This document shows, piece by piece, positions 17,386 to 26,223 of a stretch of DNA of 64,000 nt. The DNA lies in the NCBI RefSeq assembly GCF_003269035.1, contig NZ_QLTK01000006.1, positions 1 through 64,000 of the forward strand, given 5' to 3'. Positions within the stretch are counted from its first letter, which is position 1. Each line of letters opens with the position of its first letter. The notes beneath the pieces are model-generated. The model ran no database searches and was not told where the DNA came from. It saw only the letters and a program-made list of their open reading frames with translations. A program made the position numbers and the translations under genes. Source of the stretch: Paraburkholderia bryophila. Lineage in GTDB: Bacteria; Pseudomonadota; Gammaproteobacteria; Burkholderiales; Burkholderiaceae.

Positions 17386-17916
17386 TCAGCTCGCGCCGAA
17401 TAGAGCACCGACCGCGGATGCCATCCCCATCGACAGCGCACTCCAGAAGGTGACCCGCACTACGCCGGGTCCCGTTTTCGCCCCGCCGACGCGCGCGGCA
17501 AGTCCGCCAAGGATCGCCAGGGACAACAGCGCCGTCACCGCGATGCTCGGGGTCACCCATCGTTGCGGGGCGAGCGCCGTCACGATGAGCGGCAAGGCTG
17601 CCCCCACCGAAAAGCTGCTGGCTGACGCTAGCGCGGCCTGCAACGGATTTGCCCGGGTCGTTTCCGAAATACCCAATTCGTCCCGGGCATGCGCGCCCAG
17701 TGCGTCGTGAGCCATGAGAGCCTGCGCGACCTGTTTCGCAAGCGCCATATCGAGGCCCCGCCGTACGTAAATCGCCGCCAGCTCCCGATGCTCGCGCGCG
17801 CCATCCGCATCGAGCTCCGCCTGCTCTTCGGCGAGCGCCGCAGTTTCGGTATCCGCCTGCGACGAGACCGATACGTATTCGCCTGTCGCCATCGACATCG
17901 CGCCGGCAACCAACCC
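17386..17916 (-). pseudogene. VIT/CCC1-family (iron/manganese transporter-like) gene, N-terminus missing
   Basis: The frame begins abruptly at GLVAGAMSMATGEYVSVSSQ, which in intact VIT proteins (about 230 residues) lies at the end of the first membrane pair, roughly 55-60 residues in. It continues with the cytosolic helices (DTETAALAEEQAELDADGAR) and the C-terminal membrane segments to the stop. The missing first hydrophobic segments are replaced by unrelated HCHRCR-type residues. At 17920 homology to a LysR gene begins on the other strand. The gene is therefore decapitated by a rearrangement and probably non-functional, although the TTG at 17913 could still initiate. Confidence 0.75.
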
Positions 17917-17919
17917 ACG

Positions 17920-18150
17920 GCAACGATGGCAGTGAAAGCCGCAATTGCAGGCGTCGGTCTTGCCTTCGTCCCGGAGCAGCGCGTTTCTTCGCAGCTCGAG
18001 AGCGGAGTGCTTCTTCGGGTGCTGTCTGACTGGTGCCCGTCATTTCCAGGCTTCCACCTGTATTATCCGAGCCGTCGACAACCCACTCCGGCTTTCGTCG
18101 TCGTTGCGAATGCGCTGCGTCAAGGCGCGCAGGCTTCCCGCGTCAAATGA
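17920..18150 (+). pseudogene. LysR-family regulator, C-terminal remnant
   Basis: The plus strand reads AAIAGVGLAFVPEQRVSSQL and then LSDWCPSFPGFHLYYPSRRQ to a TGA at 18150. This is the last part of an LTTR effector domain and parallels the end of the LTTR at 20314 (GYGLAYIPADLAQSHVE, EEWCPTFPGLHACYATRRE). The first 200 or so residues, including the DNA-binding domain, are absent. The remnant starts within about ten bases of the truncated end of the VIT gene. Confidence 0.75.
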
Positions 18151-18389
18151 GACAACCATGCGGGCGCAGCGTACGGATGGGCCGTCCGCTACTGAAGGTC
18201 GATCTGCCTGCCAGATGTCTTGTCGTTGTTGCGAGCTAACGGCGGCGCTGGCCGCGCAGGCCCAACGGCGGTCGGCTCAGGACGACCCCAGGCAGCCAGG
18301 CAGCCAGACGGCCACGCACGACGACCGTCCGAAGCGCTTGCAGCAACGGACATTCCGATGGACTACTTCATCCTGGGTGTCTTCGCGGA

Positions 18390-19259
18390 TCAACCTGTGC
18401 GATGAGCGGGGTCACGCTGCCGCCGTGACGTTGAAGCCGCAGTCGGCTGGGGAAGTGAATTTGCGTCCTGGCCAAGCAGGAAATCAAGCATCATTTCTTG
18501 CACTGCATCGACCATCTGGGCGCCGTTTGCCGTCTTGCAGCCCACTGACTGGGCCGCCTTCAGAAGCGGCGTCAGACCATGACCGGCAATCACATCGCCA
18601 ACAAACATCGACGAATCCAGCAGACCGCCGGAGACTGGCAGCGGGTCGTTCTCCGCGAGACCCATGGGGGTTGCGTTGAACACCAAAGTGCATCCCGCTG
18701 GATCGGCGGCGCCAAGGCGTATGCGCCCCCGGCCGAGTTCGGCAACACGGTCAACCAGGCGGGTTGCGCGAGATTCGTCGGCATCGTGGATGACGAGTTC
18801 ACCCAAGCCTGCATTGAGTAACGCGATAGCGATTGCGCTCCCCGCAGCCCCTGCACCCAGCAATAATGCACGTCCGTCCTCGACACGCGCACCGTGATCG
18901 ATCTGCGCTTTCACGAAGGCGAGTCCGTCGAGCATATCGCCGTGCCATGTGCCGTCCGCGTTGCGCCGCATGACACTGACCCCGCCGATCAACCTTGCCG
19001 TGTCGGAACTGGTCTGACAGTAAGCGAAGGCCGAGAATTTATGGGGCATGGTGACAAGCAGGCCGTCGACGTTTCCGGTCAGTGTCAGCGCGTGCATGAC
19101 CGTTTCCAGGTCGTCCTTCGCTACTTGCATAGGCAGGCAAACGGCGTTGTGGCCTCGTGCCTCGAATCCGAGGGTCAACTGTTGCGGCGATTTTACGAAT
19201 TTGATCGGATCCCCTATGATCGGGAACAGCCGTGTGGTGCCATCCAGTTTCTGTTGCAT
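18390..19259 (-). CDS. Shikimate/quinate dehydrogenase-like protein (AroE family)
   Basis: A 289-residue AroE-type oxidoreductase. The N-terminal substrate domain has GDPIKFVKSPQ (16-26, where canonical AroE has S-x-S-P-x-x-H-N) and the catalytic-Lys segment TMPHKF (Lys74). The Rossmann domain starts at LLLGAGAAGSAIAIALLNAG, and FNATPMGL is the typical NATPxG motif. The changed substrate loop (SPQQ instead of SPxxHN) suggests a quinate-like or altered substrate rather than the housekeeping AroE. It is followed downstream only by intergenic DNA; upstream lies the CMD-family gene on the same strand. Confidence 0.85.
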   Translation of the reverse strand: MQQKLDGTTRLFPIIGDPIKFVKSPQQLTLGFEARGHNAVCLPMQVAKDDLETVMHALTLTGNVDGLLVTMPHKFSAFAYCQTSSDTARLIGGVSVMRRNADGTWHGDMLDGLAFVKAQIDHGARVEDGRALLLGAGAAGSAIAIALLNAGLGELVIHDADESRATRLVDRVAELGRGRIRLGAADPAGCTLVFNATPMGLAENDPLPVSGGLLDSSMFVGDVIAGHGLTPLLKAAQSVGCKTANGAQMVDAVQEMMLDFLLGQDANSLPQPTAASTSRRQRDPAHRTG

Positions 19260-19317
19260 CGGGTTTCTCTAGCGTTGGAATCGACAGGTGCCTTGGGTCC
19301 AGCCTCCGGGGAAGACC

Positions 19318-20115
19318 TCAGCCGGGGCGCCGTTCCAGTACGTCCTTGACGACCGGAAGTGCCGTAAATACATTCGGCCAACCCGCATAAAACGCTAGTT
19401 GTGTCATCACCTCCGACGTTTGCGCCTTCGTCAGTCCGTTATCCATTGCCCGGTTCAGGTGATAGGTCAGTTGCGCAACCTGGCCGGTGGCAACCAGCGC
19501 ACTGACCGTGACGAGACTGCGGTCGCGTGGCGCGAGACCCGGTCGCAGCCAGAGGTCGTTGAACAGCGTGTCCCGGGTGAACTGAGCGACCCCGGGCGAG
19601 ACCGCGCCAAAGTTTTGCTGCACGGTGCTTTCGCGCTGGGCTTCTGCCGCCTTGTCGAGAGGAAGGAAATCAACCGACGCCGGCGGGAGTTGCGCCGCCG
19701 TAATCCCACGTTTTACGAAGACAGCGTTCGCGACCTTCACCGCTGCGGTCGCGGCGGCCCAACCGGAGTAGAACGCCAGATGCGTGATGATCTCCGAAAT
19801 CTCGCTGGGTTTAAGTCCGCTGTCGAGTGCGAGATCGAGATAAAACGGCAACTCGGCGCTCTGATTGCGCGCAATCAATACCGAGAGAGTCACTACGCTG
19901 CGATCACGCGCTGAAAGCTGCGGACGTTTCCACAGGTCGCCTAGCACCACATCGTTCGTGTAGCGCTCAAGAGCGGGTGAAACAGTGGCCATTCCGGCAA
20001 GCAGATTGGCGGAGGACGAGCGGTCGAGACTTTCCATATCAGTTTTCCTTTCTAACTGCGAACAGGCCGCAGTGTCGAGCGCGAGCACCAGTATTGCCAC
20101 GACGAATATCCTCAT
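19318..20115 (-). CDS. Carboxymuconolactone decarboxylase-family lipoprotein, duplicated domain
   Basis: A 265-residue protein with two CMD/AhpD-like modules. Each contains RDRSxVTxSxLxA followed by a helix ending in EI/EVxTxLAFYxGWxxA (about residues 79-125 and 190-235). MRIFVVAILVLALDTAACSQ is a lipoprotein signal, with Cys at about 18, so the enzyme is probably exported. I chose the ATG at 20115 (GAGGAAA upstream) over an earlier start, because of this signal. CMD proteins isomerise or decarboxylate lactones, or act as redox proteins. No paired cysteines are visible, so AhpD-type peroxidase activity is unlikely. It is divergent from the LysR gene at 20314. Confidence 0.85.
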   Translation of the reverse strand: MRIFVVAILVLALDTAACSQLERKTDMESLDRSSSANLLAGMATVSPALERYTNDVVLGDLWKRPQLSARDRSVVTLSVLIARNQSAELPFYLDLALDSGLKPSEISEIITHLAFYSGWAAATAAVKVANAVFVKRGITAAQLPPASVDFLPLDKAAEAQRESTVQQNFGAVSPGVAQFTRDTLFNDLWLRPGLAPRDRSLVTVSALVATGQVAQLTYHLNRAMDNGLTKAQTSEVMTQLAFYAGWPNVFTALPVVKDVLERRPG

Positions 20116-20313
20116 CGGCGGGTTTCCTCGATAAGTCCTCAGCGCATTGAAATGAGCCGATCTACACGGAGTCGTTCGGCGACGCATAGGCGCATGCTGC
20201 TCTGACTTGCGGGCCACGGGGGCGGCACGGACAGGCAGGCACTGCGCCGCATCTGAAATCTAACGTACCCGCTCACAGGCGACTAGGCGCTAGAATCGGC
20301 ATAAACCTATGAA

Positions 20314-21222
20314 ATGAGTTCATCAATGCGTCGAGAAAGCTACAACGACCTGCTGGCGCTGATTGCCGTCGCTCGCGAGCGCAGCTTCACACGTGCGGCT
20401 GCGCAGCTCGGCGTGTCGCAATCGGCCTTGAGCCATACCATTCGGGCACTCGAGACCCGGCTCGGCATGCGACTCCTGACCCGAACCACGCGCAGCGTCG
20501 CACCGACGGAGGCCGGCGAGCGACTCATCCGGAGCGTCGCATCCCGCTTTGAGGAGATCGACTCTGAATTGGCGGCCGTCAGGGAGTTTCGGGACAAACC
20601 CGCGGGTACGATTCGCATCACCGCGACCGATTACGCGACCGAGACGGTCCTGTGGCCCAGGTTGTCGCCGGTGCTTCGTGAATATCCTGACCTCAAGGTG
20701 GAGATCATCACCGACTACGGTCTCTCAAACATCGTGGCGGACCGGTACGACATCGGCGTTCGCCATGGCGATCAGGTGGCCAGAGATATGATCGCGGTCC
20801 GCCTCGCGCCCGAAATGCGCGTGGCAATTGTCGGCGCGCCGGATTATCTGAAGACGCGTCCGCTACCAAAGAAGCCCCAGGATCTGACTACGCACAACTG
20901 TATCAATCTTCGTTTGCCGACGCTGGGTGGTTTTTATCCGTGGGAATTGAAGAAAGGCGGTCGCGAAGTGCAGGTTCGCGTGGACGGACAACTCGCGTTC
21001 AACGGGACCTACCAGATGCTGGCGGCGGCGTTGTCGGGATATGGTCTCGCTTACATCCCGGCTGACCTGGCCCAGTCTCATGTGGAAGCGGGTCGCCTGG
21101 TCAAGGTACTGGAAGAATGGTGTCCCACATTTCCCGGTCTGCACGCCTGCTATGCGACGCGTCGTGAGTTCTCACGAGCGATGACCGTGGTGATCGATGC
21201 GATTCGTTATCGTACGGAATAA
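20314..21222 (+). CDS. LysR-family transcriptional regulator
   Basis: A 302-residue LTTR of the large CrgA/DsdC-like group. The DNA-binding domain is SYNDLLALIAVARERSFTRAA followed by VSQSALSHTIRALETRLGMR, with a helical linker and an effector domain from about residue 95 (GTIRITATDYATETVLWPRL). Met5 (20326) is an alternative start. It is divergent from the CMD-family gene and upstream of an aldo/keto reductase gene, either of which could be a target. A short inverted repeat ATGAA/TTCAT (20309-20323) overlaps the proposed start. Confidence 0.9.
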   Translation: MSSSMRRESYNDLLALIAVARERSFTRAAAQLGVSQSALSHTIRALETRLGMRLLTRTTRSVAPTEAGERLIRSVASRFEEIDSELAAVREFRDKPAGTIRITATDYATETVLWPRLSPVLREYPDLKVEIITDYGLSNIVADRYDIGVRHGDQVARDMIAVRLAPEMRVAIVGAPDYLKTRPLPKKPQDLTTHNCINLRLPTLGGFYPWELKKGGREVQVRVDGQLAFNGTYQMLAAALSGYGLAYIPADLAQSHVEAGRLVKVLEEWCPTFPGLHACYATRREFSRAMTVVIDAIRYRTE

Positions 21223-21403
21223 GCGGCTGTTGAATGCGAGATTCATGATTTCAGTTCATGAGCGTTTGCCGTTTTAAGGGCTTTATCACTGGATACCTCC
21301 CACCTATCATCCTCCATGCAGATGGCGATCAACCCGCCGTCGGGTGCGCCGTGGCGCGCACGCTTTGATAACCGCAGGCGCAGCCTGCATGGAGATGATG
21401 ACA

Positions 21404-22417
21404 ATGGACTATCGGTATCTGGGGCGCAGCGCCCTCAAGGTTTCGCCCCTGTGTCTGGGTACGATGATGTTTGGCGGCGAAACTGATGAAGCGACCTCCC
21501 GCCGGATTATCGACAAGGCCTTCGATCAGGGTGTCAACTTTCTCGACACCGCGGACGTCTACCACGCTGGCCGGTCGGAAGAAGTGGTTGGCCGCGCGAT
21601 CGCGCAACGACGGGACGACTGGGTCGTGGCAACGAAATTCGGCTATCCGGCTTCCGCCACGGCTCGTCCGAACGAACAGGGCCAGTCGCGCAAATGGATC
21701 TGCCAGACAGTCGACGCCAGTCTTAAGCGCCTCGGCACTGACTACATCGACGTCCTCTACTTCCACCGCTCGCTCGTTGACGCGCCGCTGGAGGAGGGGG
21801 TTCGGGCGATCGGTGACCTCATTCGCCAAGGAAAAGTGCGTTACTTCGGCCTCTCCAACTTCCGCGCCTGGCGAATTGCGGAAATTGTGCGCCTGGCCGA
21901 TCAGCTCGGCATCGATCGTCCCGTTGCAATCGAACCGGTTTACAACCTGGTCGACCGTACCGCCGAAGTCGAACTGATGCCTGCTGCCGGACATTACGGC
22001 ATTGGCGTGGTGCCCTACAGCCCGCTCGCACGCGGTGTGCTGACCGGCAAATACGCACTGGACGATACGCCGCCTGCGGGCTCGCGCGTGGCACGCGGCG
22101 ATAAGCGCATCCAGCAGACCGAGTGGCGTCCGGAATCTCTCGCCATTGCACAAAAGCTTGCGGCGCACGCCGCCGAGCGCCAGACAACCTCGATTGCCTT
22201 CGCCATCGCGTGGGTGTTGAAGAACAGCTTAGTGAGTTCTGCGATTGCTGGCCCACGCACGGAAGCCCACTGGGACAGTTACATGGACGCACTGACGCTG
22301 CAACTTGGACCGGACGACGAAAAGTTTGTGGATGGTCTGGTTTCTCCGGGCCATGCATCGACGCCAGGATATACCGATCCGAACTATCCCGTCGAAGGCC
22401 GACGCCTTACTGATTGA
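21404..22417 (+). CDS. Aldo/keto reductase
   Basis: A 337-residue NADPH-dependent (alpha/beta)8-barrel reductase. The catalytic tetrad is readable: Asp48 and Tyr53 (LDTADVY), Lys78 (ATKFG) and a His in LYFHRS (about 109). SNFRAW and VPYSPLARGVLTG are conserved AKR segments. I chose the third ATG of a cluster (21404), because GGAGATG lies at normal distance upstream and MDYRYLGRSALKVS is the standard AKR opening. It likely reduces carbonyls of small metabolites or xenobiotics. It is followed by an SDR gene in the same direction, about 107 bp away. Confidence 0.9.
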   Translation: MDYRYLGRSALKVSPLCLGTMMFGGETDEATSRRIIDKAFDQGVNFLDTADVYHAGRSEEVVGRAIAQRRDDWVVATKFGYPASATARPNEQGQSRKWICQTVDASLKRLGTDYIDVLYFHRSLVDAPLEEGVRAIGDLIRQGKVRYFGLSNFRAWRIAEIVRLADQLGIDRPVAIEPVYNLVDRTAEVELMPAAGHYGIGVVPYSPLARGVLTGKYALDDTPPAGSRVARGDKRIQQTEWRPESLAIAQKLAAHAAERQTTSIAFAIAWVLKNSLVSSAIAGPRTEAHWDSYMDALTLQLGPDDEKFVDGLVSPGHASTPGYTDPNYPVEGRRLTD

Positions 22418-22524
22418 TCTGGCAGCACGCGCATCGCATCTCTCCGGCGAGCGACGCGGATTCTCTTTGTGCCATCAGCGGTAGCGCGCGATTAACCCAT
22501 AACTTCAGGTCGAAGGAACTCATT

Positions 22525-23295
22525 GTGAATATAACTTTTGAAAAAAAGGTCGCACTCGTCACGGGTGCGGGATCCGGGCTGGGTCTGGCGACGGCGACGG
22601 CGACGGCGTTCGCCTTGTCGGGGGCGTCGGTCGTGCTGGCAGACTGGCATGGAGACGCGGTGGAGGCAGCGGCAGATGGGCTGAAGGCCCGAGGTTGCGC
22701 GGTCCTTGCGGTGCAGTGCGATGTGGCCGACGATGCGCAGGTCGAAGCCATGGTTGCGCAAACCGTGTCGACCTTCGGAAGGCTGGACGTCGCCTATAAC
22801 AATGCTGGCGTCCAGAACGTCCTTGCGGAAACCGCCGATTCTCCACGAGACGACTACGAGCGCGTCATGTCGATCAATCTGCGAGGTGTATGGAGTTGCA
22901 TGAAGTTCGAGTTGCAACAGATGCGAAAACAGGGAAGTGGCGCAATCGTCAACTGTTCGTCGCTCGGCGGCCTCGTCGGCGGTGCGGAACGCGCCACCTA
23001 TCACGCTGCGAAACATGGCGTGCTCGGGCTGACGAAGAGCGCCGCGCTCGAATATGCAGGCCGCGGAATCCGGGTCAATGCCGTCTGCCCGGGGCTGATC
23101 TGGACGCCCATGGCAGACCAGATGGTCGCGGGTGGTCAGGGAGCGGCCCTGGAGGCTATGACAGCGAGTATCCCGATGGGCCGTCACGGTCGCCCCGAGG
23201 AAATCGCTGATGCCGTTTTGTGGCTGTGTAGCGACGCGTCGAGTTACGTGACCGGTCAGTCTATTTCCGTCGATGGCGGCTTCATCATGCGATGA
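22525..23295 (+). CDS. Short-chain dehydrogenase/reductase (SDR)
   Basis: A 256-residue classical SDR. The cofactor loop is TGAGSGLG (about 13-20), NNAG is near residue 93, and the active site is Ser146, Tyr159 and Lys163 (in YHAAK). The C-terminus DGGFIMR is typical. I chose a GTG start at 22525 (AAGGA upstream), because the residues encoded before it are not SDR-like. The substrate is unknown; with the aldo/keto reductase gene upstream it could form a small carbonyl-metabolism unit. Confidence 0.9.
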   Translation: MNITFEKKVALVTGAGSGLGLATATATAFALSGASVVLADWHGDAVEAAADGLKARGCAVLAVQCDVADDAQVEAMVAQTVSTFGRLDVAYNNAGVQNVLAETADSPRDDYERVMSINLRGVWSCMKFELQQMRKQGSGAIVNCSSLGGLVGGAERATYHAAKHGVLGLTKSAALEYAGRGIRVNAVCPGLIWTPMADQMVAGGQGAALEAMTASIPMGRHGRPEEIADAVLWLCSDASSYVTGQSISVDGGFIMR

Positions 23296-23524
23296 AAGAA
23301 GTTTGGCGCTGCCAACTCCTGGCCGGCGGGGACGGCAAACCCTCGTCGGACAGCCCCCACGCCTCGCATTCCCCACCCCGCCTCATTATCCCGGCGCCAC
23401 GCATCCATCTCGGCGTTTCGCGCGTAATCATCACAGGAGAGCCGCGCAATAGGTCCCACGCGTGCCTTCTCGCAGCGCCGCACGGCGAGTCCATCACGCT
23501 CAACGAACCCATCGCATGCAACCG

Positions 23525-24118
23525 ATGAAACATTCCCTCGCCGGCCTCTTCGCGCGCAGCAGCGGCAGCGGCACAACGGCCGGCCTCTACTTCGTGATCT
23601 GCCAGGCCGGCTGGTTCGTCTGCGTGTTGAGCGCTGCACGCGGCGCTGGCTGGCTCGGCATGCTCTTCGCGGCGTGCGCGGTCGTCTGGCATCTGATGCG
23701 TGTACCCGAGCCCCAGCGCGAAGCCCGTTTGCTGGCGGTGACGGTGTGCGTCGGCGTGATCTGGGAGAGCGTGCTGGTCTACGCAGGCTTGCTGGTCTAT
23801 CCGAGCGGCACGGTGATCGACGGTTGCGCGCCGTACTGGATGAGCGCGCTGTGGGCGCTGTTCGCGATCCAGTTCAATGTGGTGTTCGCGTGGTTGCGCG
23901 CGCGGCCGGTGTTGGCCTCAGTGCTCGGCGCGCTCGCTGGGCCACTGTCGTTTCGCGCCGGCGCCGCGCTGGGTGCGGTGCATTTCAACCGGCCGCCCGC
24001 CGCATGGGTCGCACTCGCGCTGGGCTGGGCCGTCTTACTGCCCGCGCTGCTACAACTCGCAAAACGCTGGGACGGCGTGCACCGCGAAACGAAAACGCAT
24101 CCGCTGCACTCCATCTAA
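23525..24118 (+). CDS. DUF2878 family membrane protein
   Basis: A 197-residue, strongly hydrophobic protein with about five to six membrane segments (for example LYFVICQAGWFVCVL, LGMLFAACAVVWHLM, WMSALWALFAIQFNVVFAWL). The sequence matches the DUF2878 family, of unknown role, found in many proteobacteria. The ATG at 23516 is an alternative start. It is not clearly in an operon; the next gene begins 80 bp downstream. Confidence 0.75.
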   Translation: MKHSLAGLFARSSGSGTTAGLYFVICQAGWFVCVLSAARGAGWLGMLFAACAVVWHLMRVPEPQREARLLAVTVCVGVIWESVLVYAGLLVYPSGTVIDGCAPYWMSALWALFAIQFNVVFAWLRARPVLASVLGALAGPLSFRAGAALGAVHFNRPPAAWVALALGWAVLLPALLQLAKRWDGVHRETKTHPLHSI

Positions 24119-24197
24119 GGCGGCCAAACACGCTGTCGCGGAACGCCCCTTGCTAAAGGTCTATCGATTGAATCGATCTTACACGGAGGCTTTGCGC

Positions 24198-24884
24198 ATG
24201 AAACCTTATATCGTCGCTCACATGATGTCCTCGCTCGACGGCCGCAGCCTCACGGACGGCTGGCATCTCGACTTCGCGTCGGATCTTTACGAAGACACCG
24301 CGGCCACCTTCGAAGCCGACGGCTGGATCTGCGGCCGCGTGACCATGCAGGAAATCTCGCACGGCGACGATTATCCGAAGGGTCTTGCGAAAGGCACGGT
24401 GCCGCGCACGGACCATATCGTCGAGCGAAATGCCGCACAGTATGCGATCTCTATCGACCCTCAGGGACGCGTGGCGTGGAAGAGCAACACGGCGTTGAAA
24501 TCGCACGTGGTCGAAGTGCTGACCAGCCAGGTGAGCGACGACTATCTCGCGTACCTGCAATCGATCGGCGTGTCGTACGTATTCGGCGGCGAGCATGAGA
24601 TCGATCTCGGCAAGGTGGTTCAGACCCTCGCGCACGAACTCGGTGTGAAAAAGCTGATCGTGGAGGGCGGCTCGCATGTCAGCGGCGCGTTCGTCAACGC
24701 AGGGCTCGTGGACGAAGTGAGTGTGCTGATCCTGCCGCTGGTGGATGGCCGCAGCGAGCATCCTTCTTCATTCGAAGTGGCGATGGACAAGTGGCAAGCG
24801 CCTGCCTATCTGACGCTGACATCGGTCGAAAAAACGCAGCACGATGCGGTCTGGCTGCGCTACACGAAGTCGGTGAAGGTATAA
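24198..24884 (+). CDS. RibD C-terminal / dihydrofolate-reductase-fold protein
   Basis: A 228-residue protein of the RibD-C group: MKPYIVAHMMSSLDGRSLTD is the typical first strand and loop (S-x-D-G), DGWICGRVTMQE follows, and KKLIVEGGSHVSGAFVNAGLVDEV is the conserved late region of riboflavin-type reductases. It would bind NADPH and reduce a ribosylamine or related compound. Outside the rib operon its substrate is uncertain. GGAGG upstream fixes the ATG at 24198. It converges with the DUF4410 lipoprotein gene, sharing a terminator. Confidence 0.85.
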   Translation: MKPYIVAHMMSSLDGRSLTDGWHLDFASDLYEDTAATFEADGWICGRVTMQEISHGDDYPKGLAKGTVPRTDHIVERNAAQYAISIDPQGRVAWKSNTALKSHVVEVLTSQVSDDYLAYLQSIGVSYVFGGEHEIDLGKVVQTLAHELGVKKLIVEGGSHVSGAFVNAGLVDEVSVLILPLVDGRSEHPSSFEVAMDKWQAPAYLTLTSVEKTQHDAVWLRYTKSVKV

Positions 24885-24928
24885 AAAAAGGGGCGGCGCA
24901 CAGAGCGTTGTTCCGCTCTCCGCGCCGC
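24883..24928 (-). terminator. Intrinsic terminator between convergent genes
   Basis: Arms GCGGCGC (24893-24899) and AGAGCG (24902-24907) pair with CGCTCT (24914-24919) and GCGCCGC (24922-24928). A run of seven A on the plus strand (24883-24889) becomes a U-tract for minus-strand transcripts. It serves the DUF4410 gene and may act on the plus-strand gene too. Confidence 0.7.
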
Positions 24929-24952
24929 GCTTCGTCAGTCATTTCAGGCCGC

Positions 24953-25720
24953 TTAGCCTTTCGCCTGTTGCGTGGACAACCAGCCGCCGCTCACACCGAT
25001 CTGCGCGATCTGTTTTGCGACCGCGTCGCCGAGGCGTTTCGCATCCGCCGACACACCGGTTTTCTTCGTTTCCGACACCGCGTGCAAGCCGCCGCCCACC
25101 GCCGCCGACGTCGCGATGCTACCGGCCGCCGCGCCTACACCGCCGGTCGCCACCATGCCTGGCGCCTTGCCGCTGTCGCCCGAGGCATTGAAGCTTTGCA
25201 CGAGGCGCGCTTCGCCGCCTGCCGGCTTGTACAGAATCTGCACCGAACTGCTCACCTGGCTCTTGCCCGCGCCGAGGCCGATCAGAATGCGGCGACGGCG
25301 ATTGCCCGAGTCGATCGTGTCGAAACTGCCTTGCACGAGCAGCACGTTCTGATCGGCGGGCGCGGGAATGTCCGAGCGGATCGCACGCAAGCCCATCGCC
25401 TGCAACTGATGCACGATTTCGTCGGCCACCTGTTCACGGACCGCGAGCGCATCCGCAGCCTGTTTTTCCGCGGCCGAGGAACCGTCCATCTGCGTCTTCA
25501 GTTTCTGCAGCATGCCGCCGTCGAGTTTCACCTGACCGGAATCGGTGTCGAACGTGTAGACATAAATGTTGTCCGGCCGCACGTGCGGTTGCGCGGTAGC
25601 GGCGCTCGCGTTGTCGATGTGGCCGCTTGCGCAACCACTCAGCAGCGCGCTGCCGCACACCATCGCGATGCAGGCCAGACGGGTGGTCTGGTTCTTGAGG
25701 AAATTCAGTGAAAGCAACAT
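24953..25720 (-). CDS. DUF4410 family lipoprotein
   Basis: A 255-residue exported protein. The signal ends in the lipobox LLSGCAS (Cys about 30), and the rest matches DUF4410 (NIYVYTFDTDSGQVKLDGG, QVADEIVHQLQAMGLRAI, LVQGSFDTIDSGNRRRRILIGLGAG). It includes a Gly/Ala-rich stretch (GVGAAAGSIATSAAVGGG) in the last third. Role unknown; such proteins sit in the cell envelope. It has a terminator directly downstream. Confidence 0.8.
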   Translation of the reverse strand: MLLSLNFLKNQTTRLACIAMVCGSALLSGCASGHIDNASAATAQPHVRPDNIYVYTFDTDSGQVKLDGGMLQKLKTQMDGSSAAEKQAADALAVREQVADEIVHQLQAMGLRAIRSDIPAPADQNVLLVQGSFDTIDSGNRRRRILIGLGAGKSQVSSSVQILYKPAGGEARLVQSFNASGDSGKAPGMVATGGVGAAAGSIATSAAVGGGLHAVSETKKTGVSADAKRLGDAVAKQIAQIGVSGGWLSTQQAKG

Positions 25721-26223
25721 GGTCGTCCTGTCGTCGGCACGCGGGTGCCGCTATGTTCGGGCGTCTCGTTCGGCGATCGGGCAACCGTAGGATCGTTGAT
25801 CACCGGCGAGACGCACTCGCACGTTAAACACCTTGATCTCATGCGTTCGTTTCTTACGCACCGGCAGCGAAACGAAGTATGGGCGAGGTGCTGTTGCAAC
25901 GCCATTCGACAATTATTTCGCGCCATGTCATGGCGCGAAACGCAGGGACTTCCGCATGATTCGGACGTCAGTTCAACGCGAGTCTGACGATGCAGCAAAG
26001 AACGAAGACGAGTAGGGCGGCGGCAACGGCCATGTTGAGCGGGTAGCGCATTCTTCACCAGGCTCTAGCGTTTCGGAGCCTTCATCCTAATCACCTGACG
26101 GAAGATGAAAAGTGGGCAGTGACACGGCAATGTGGGGCAGCTAACGCATCACGGTGAACAGCTTCGCGTTGTGCGTTGGCGGTAACGCTTCCGCGTCGAG
26201 GTCACGGAAAAGTCGTTGCATTG
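25721..26223. other. Intergenic region, 503 bp, containing a 25-bp palindrome
   Basis: No convincing gene: open frames are short and overlap. It carries the upstream region of the DUF4410 gene and, at 25916-25940, a perfect long palindrome described separately. Confidence 0.4.
25916..25940. repeat. Perfect 12-bp inverted repeat with a 1-base centre
   Basis: Arms TTTCGCGCCATG and CATGGCGCGAAA flank a single T. There is no T-tract after either side, so this is not a standard terminator. It could be a regulator binding site or a cruciform/hairpin element. Confidence 0.6.

Noticed and set aside
24198..24884. Housekeeping dihydrofolate reductase (folA)
   Set aside because: The sequence follows the RibD-C pattern (SLDG, IVEGG), not the folA active-site pattern.
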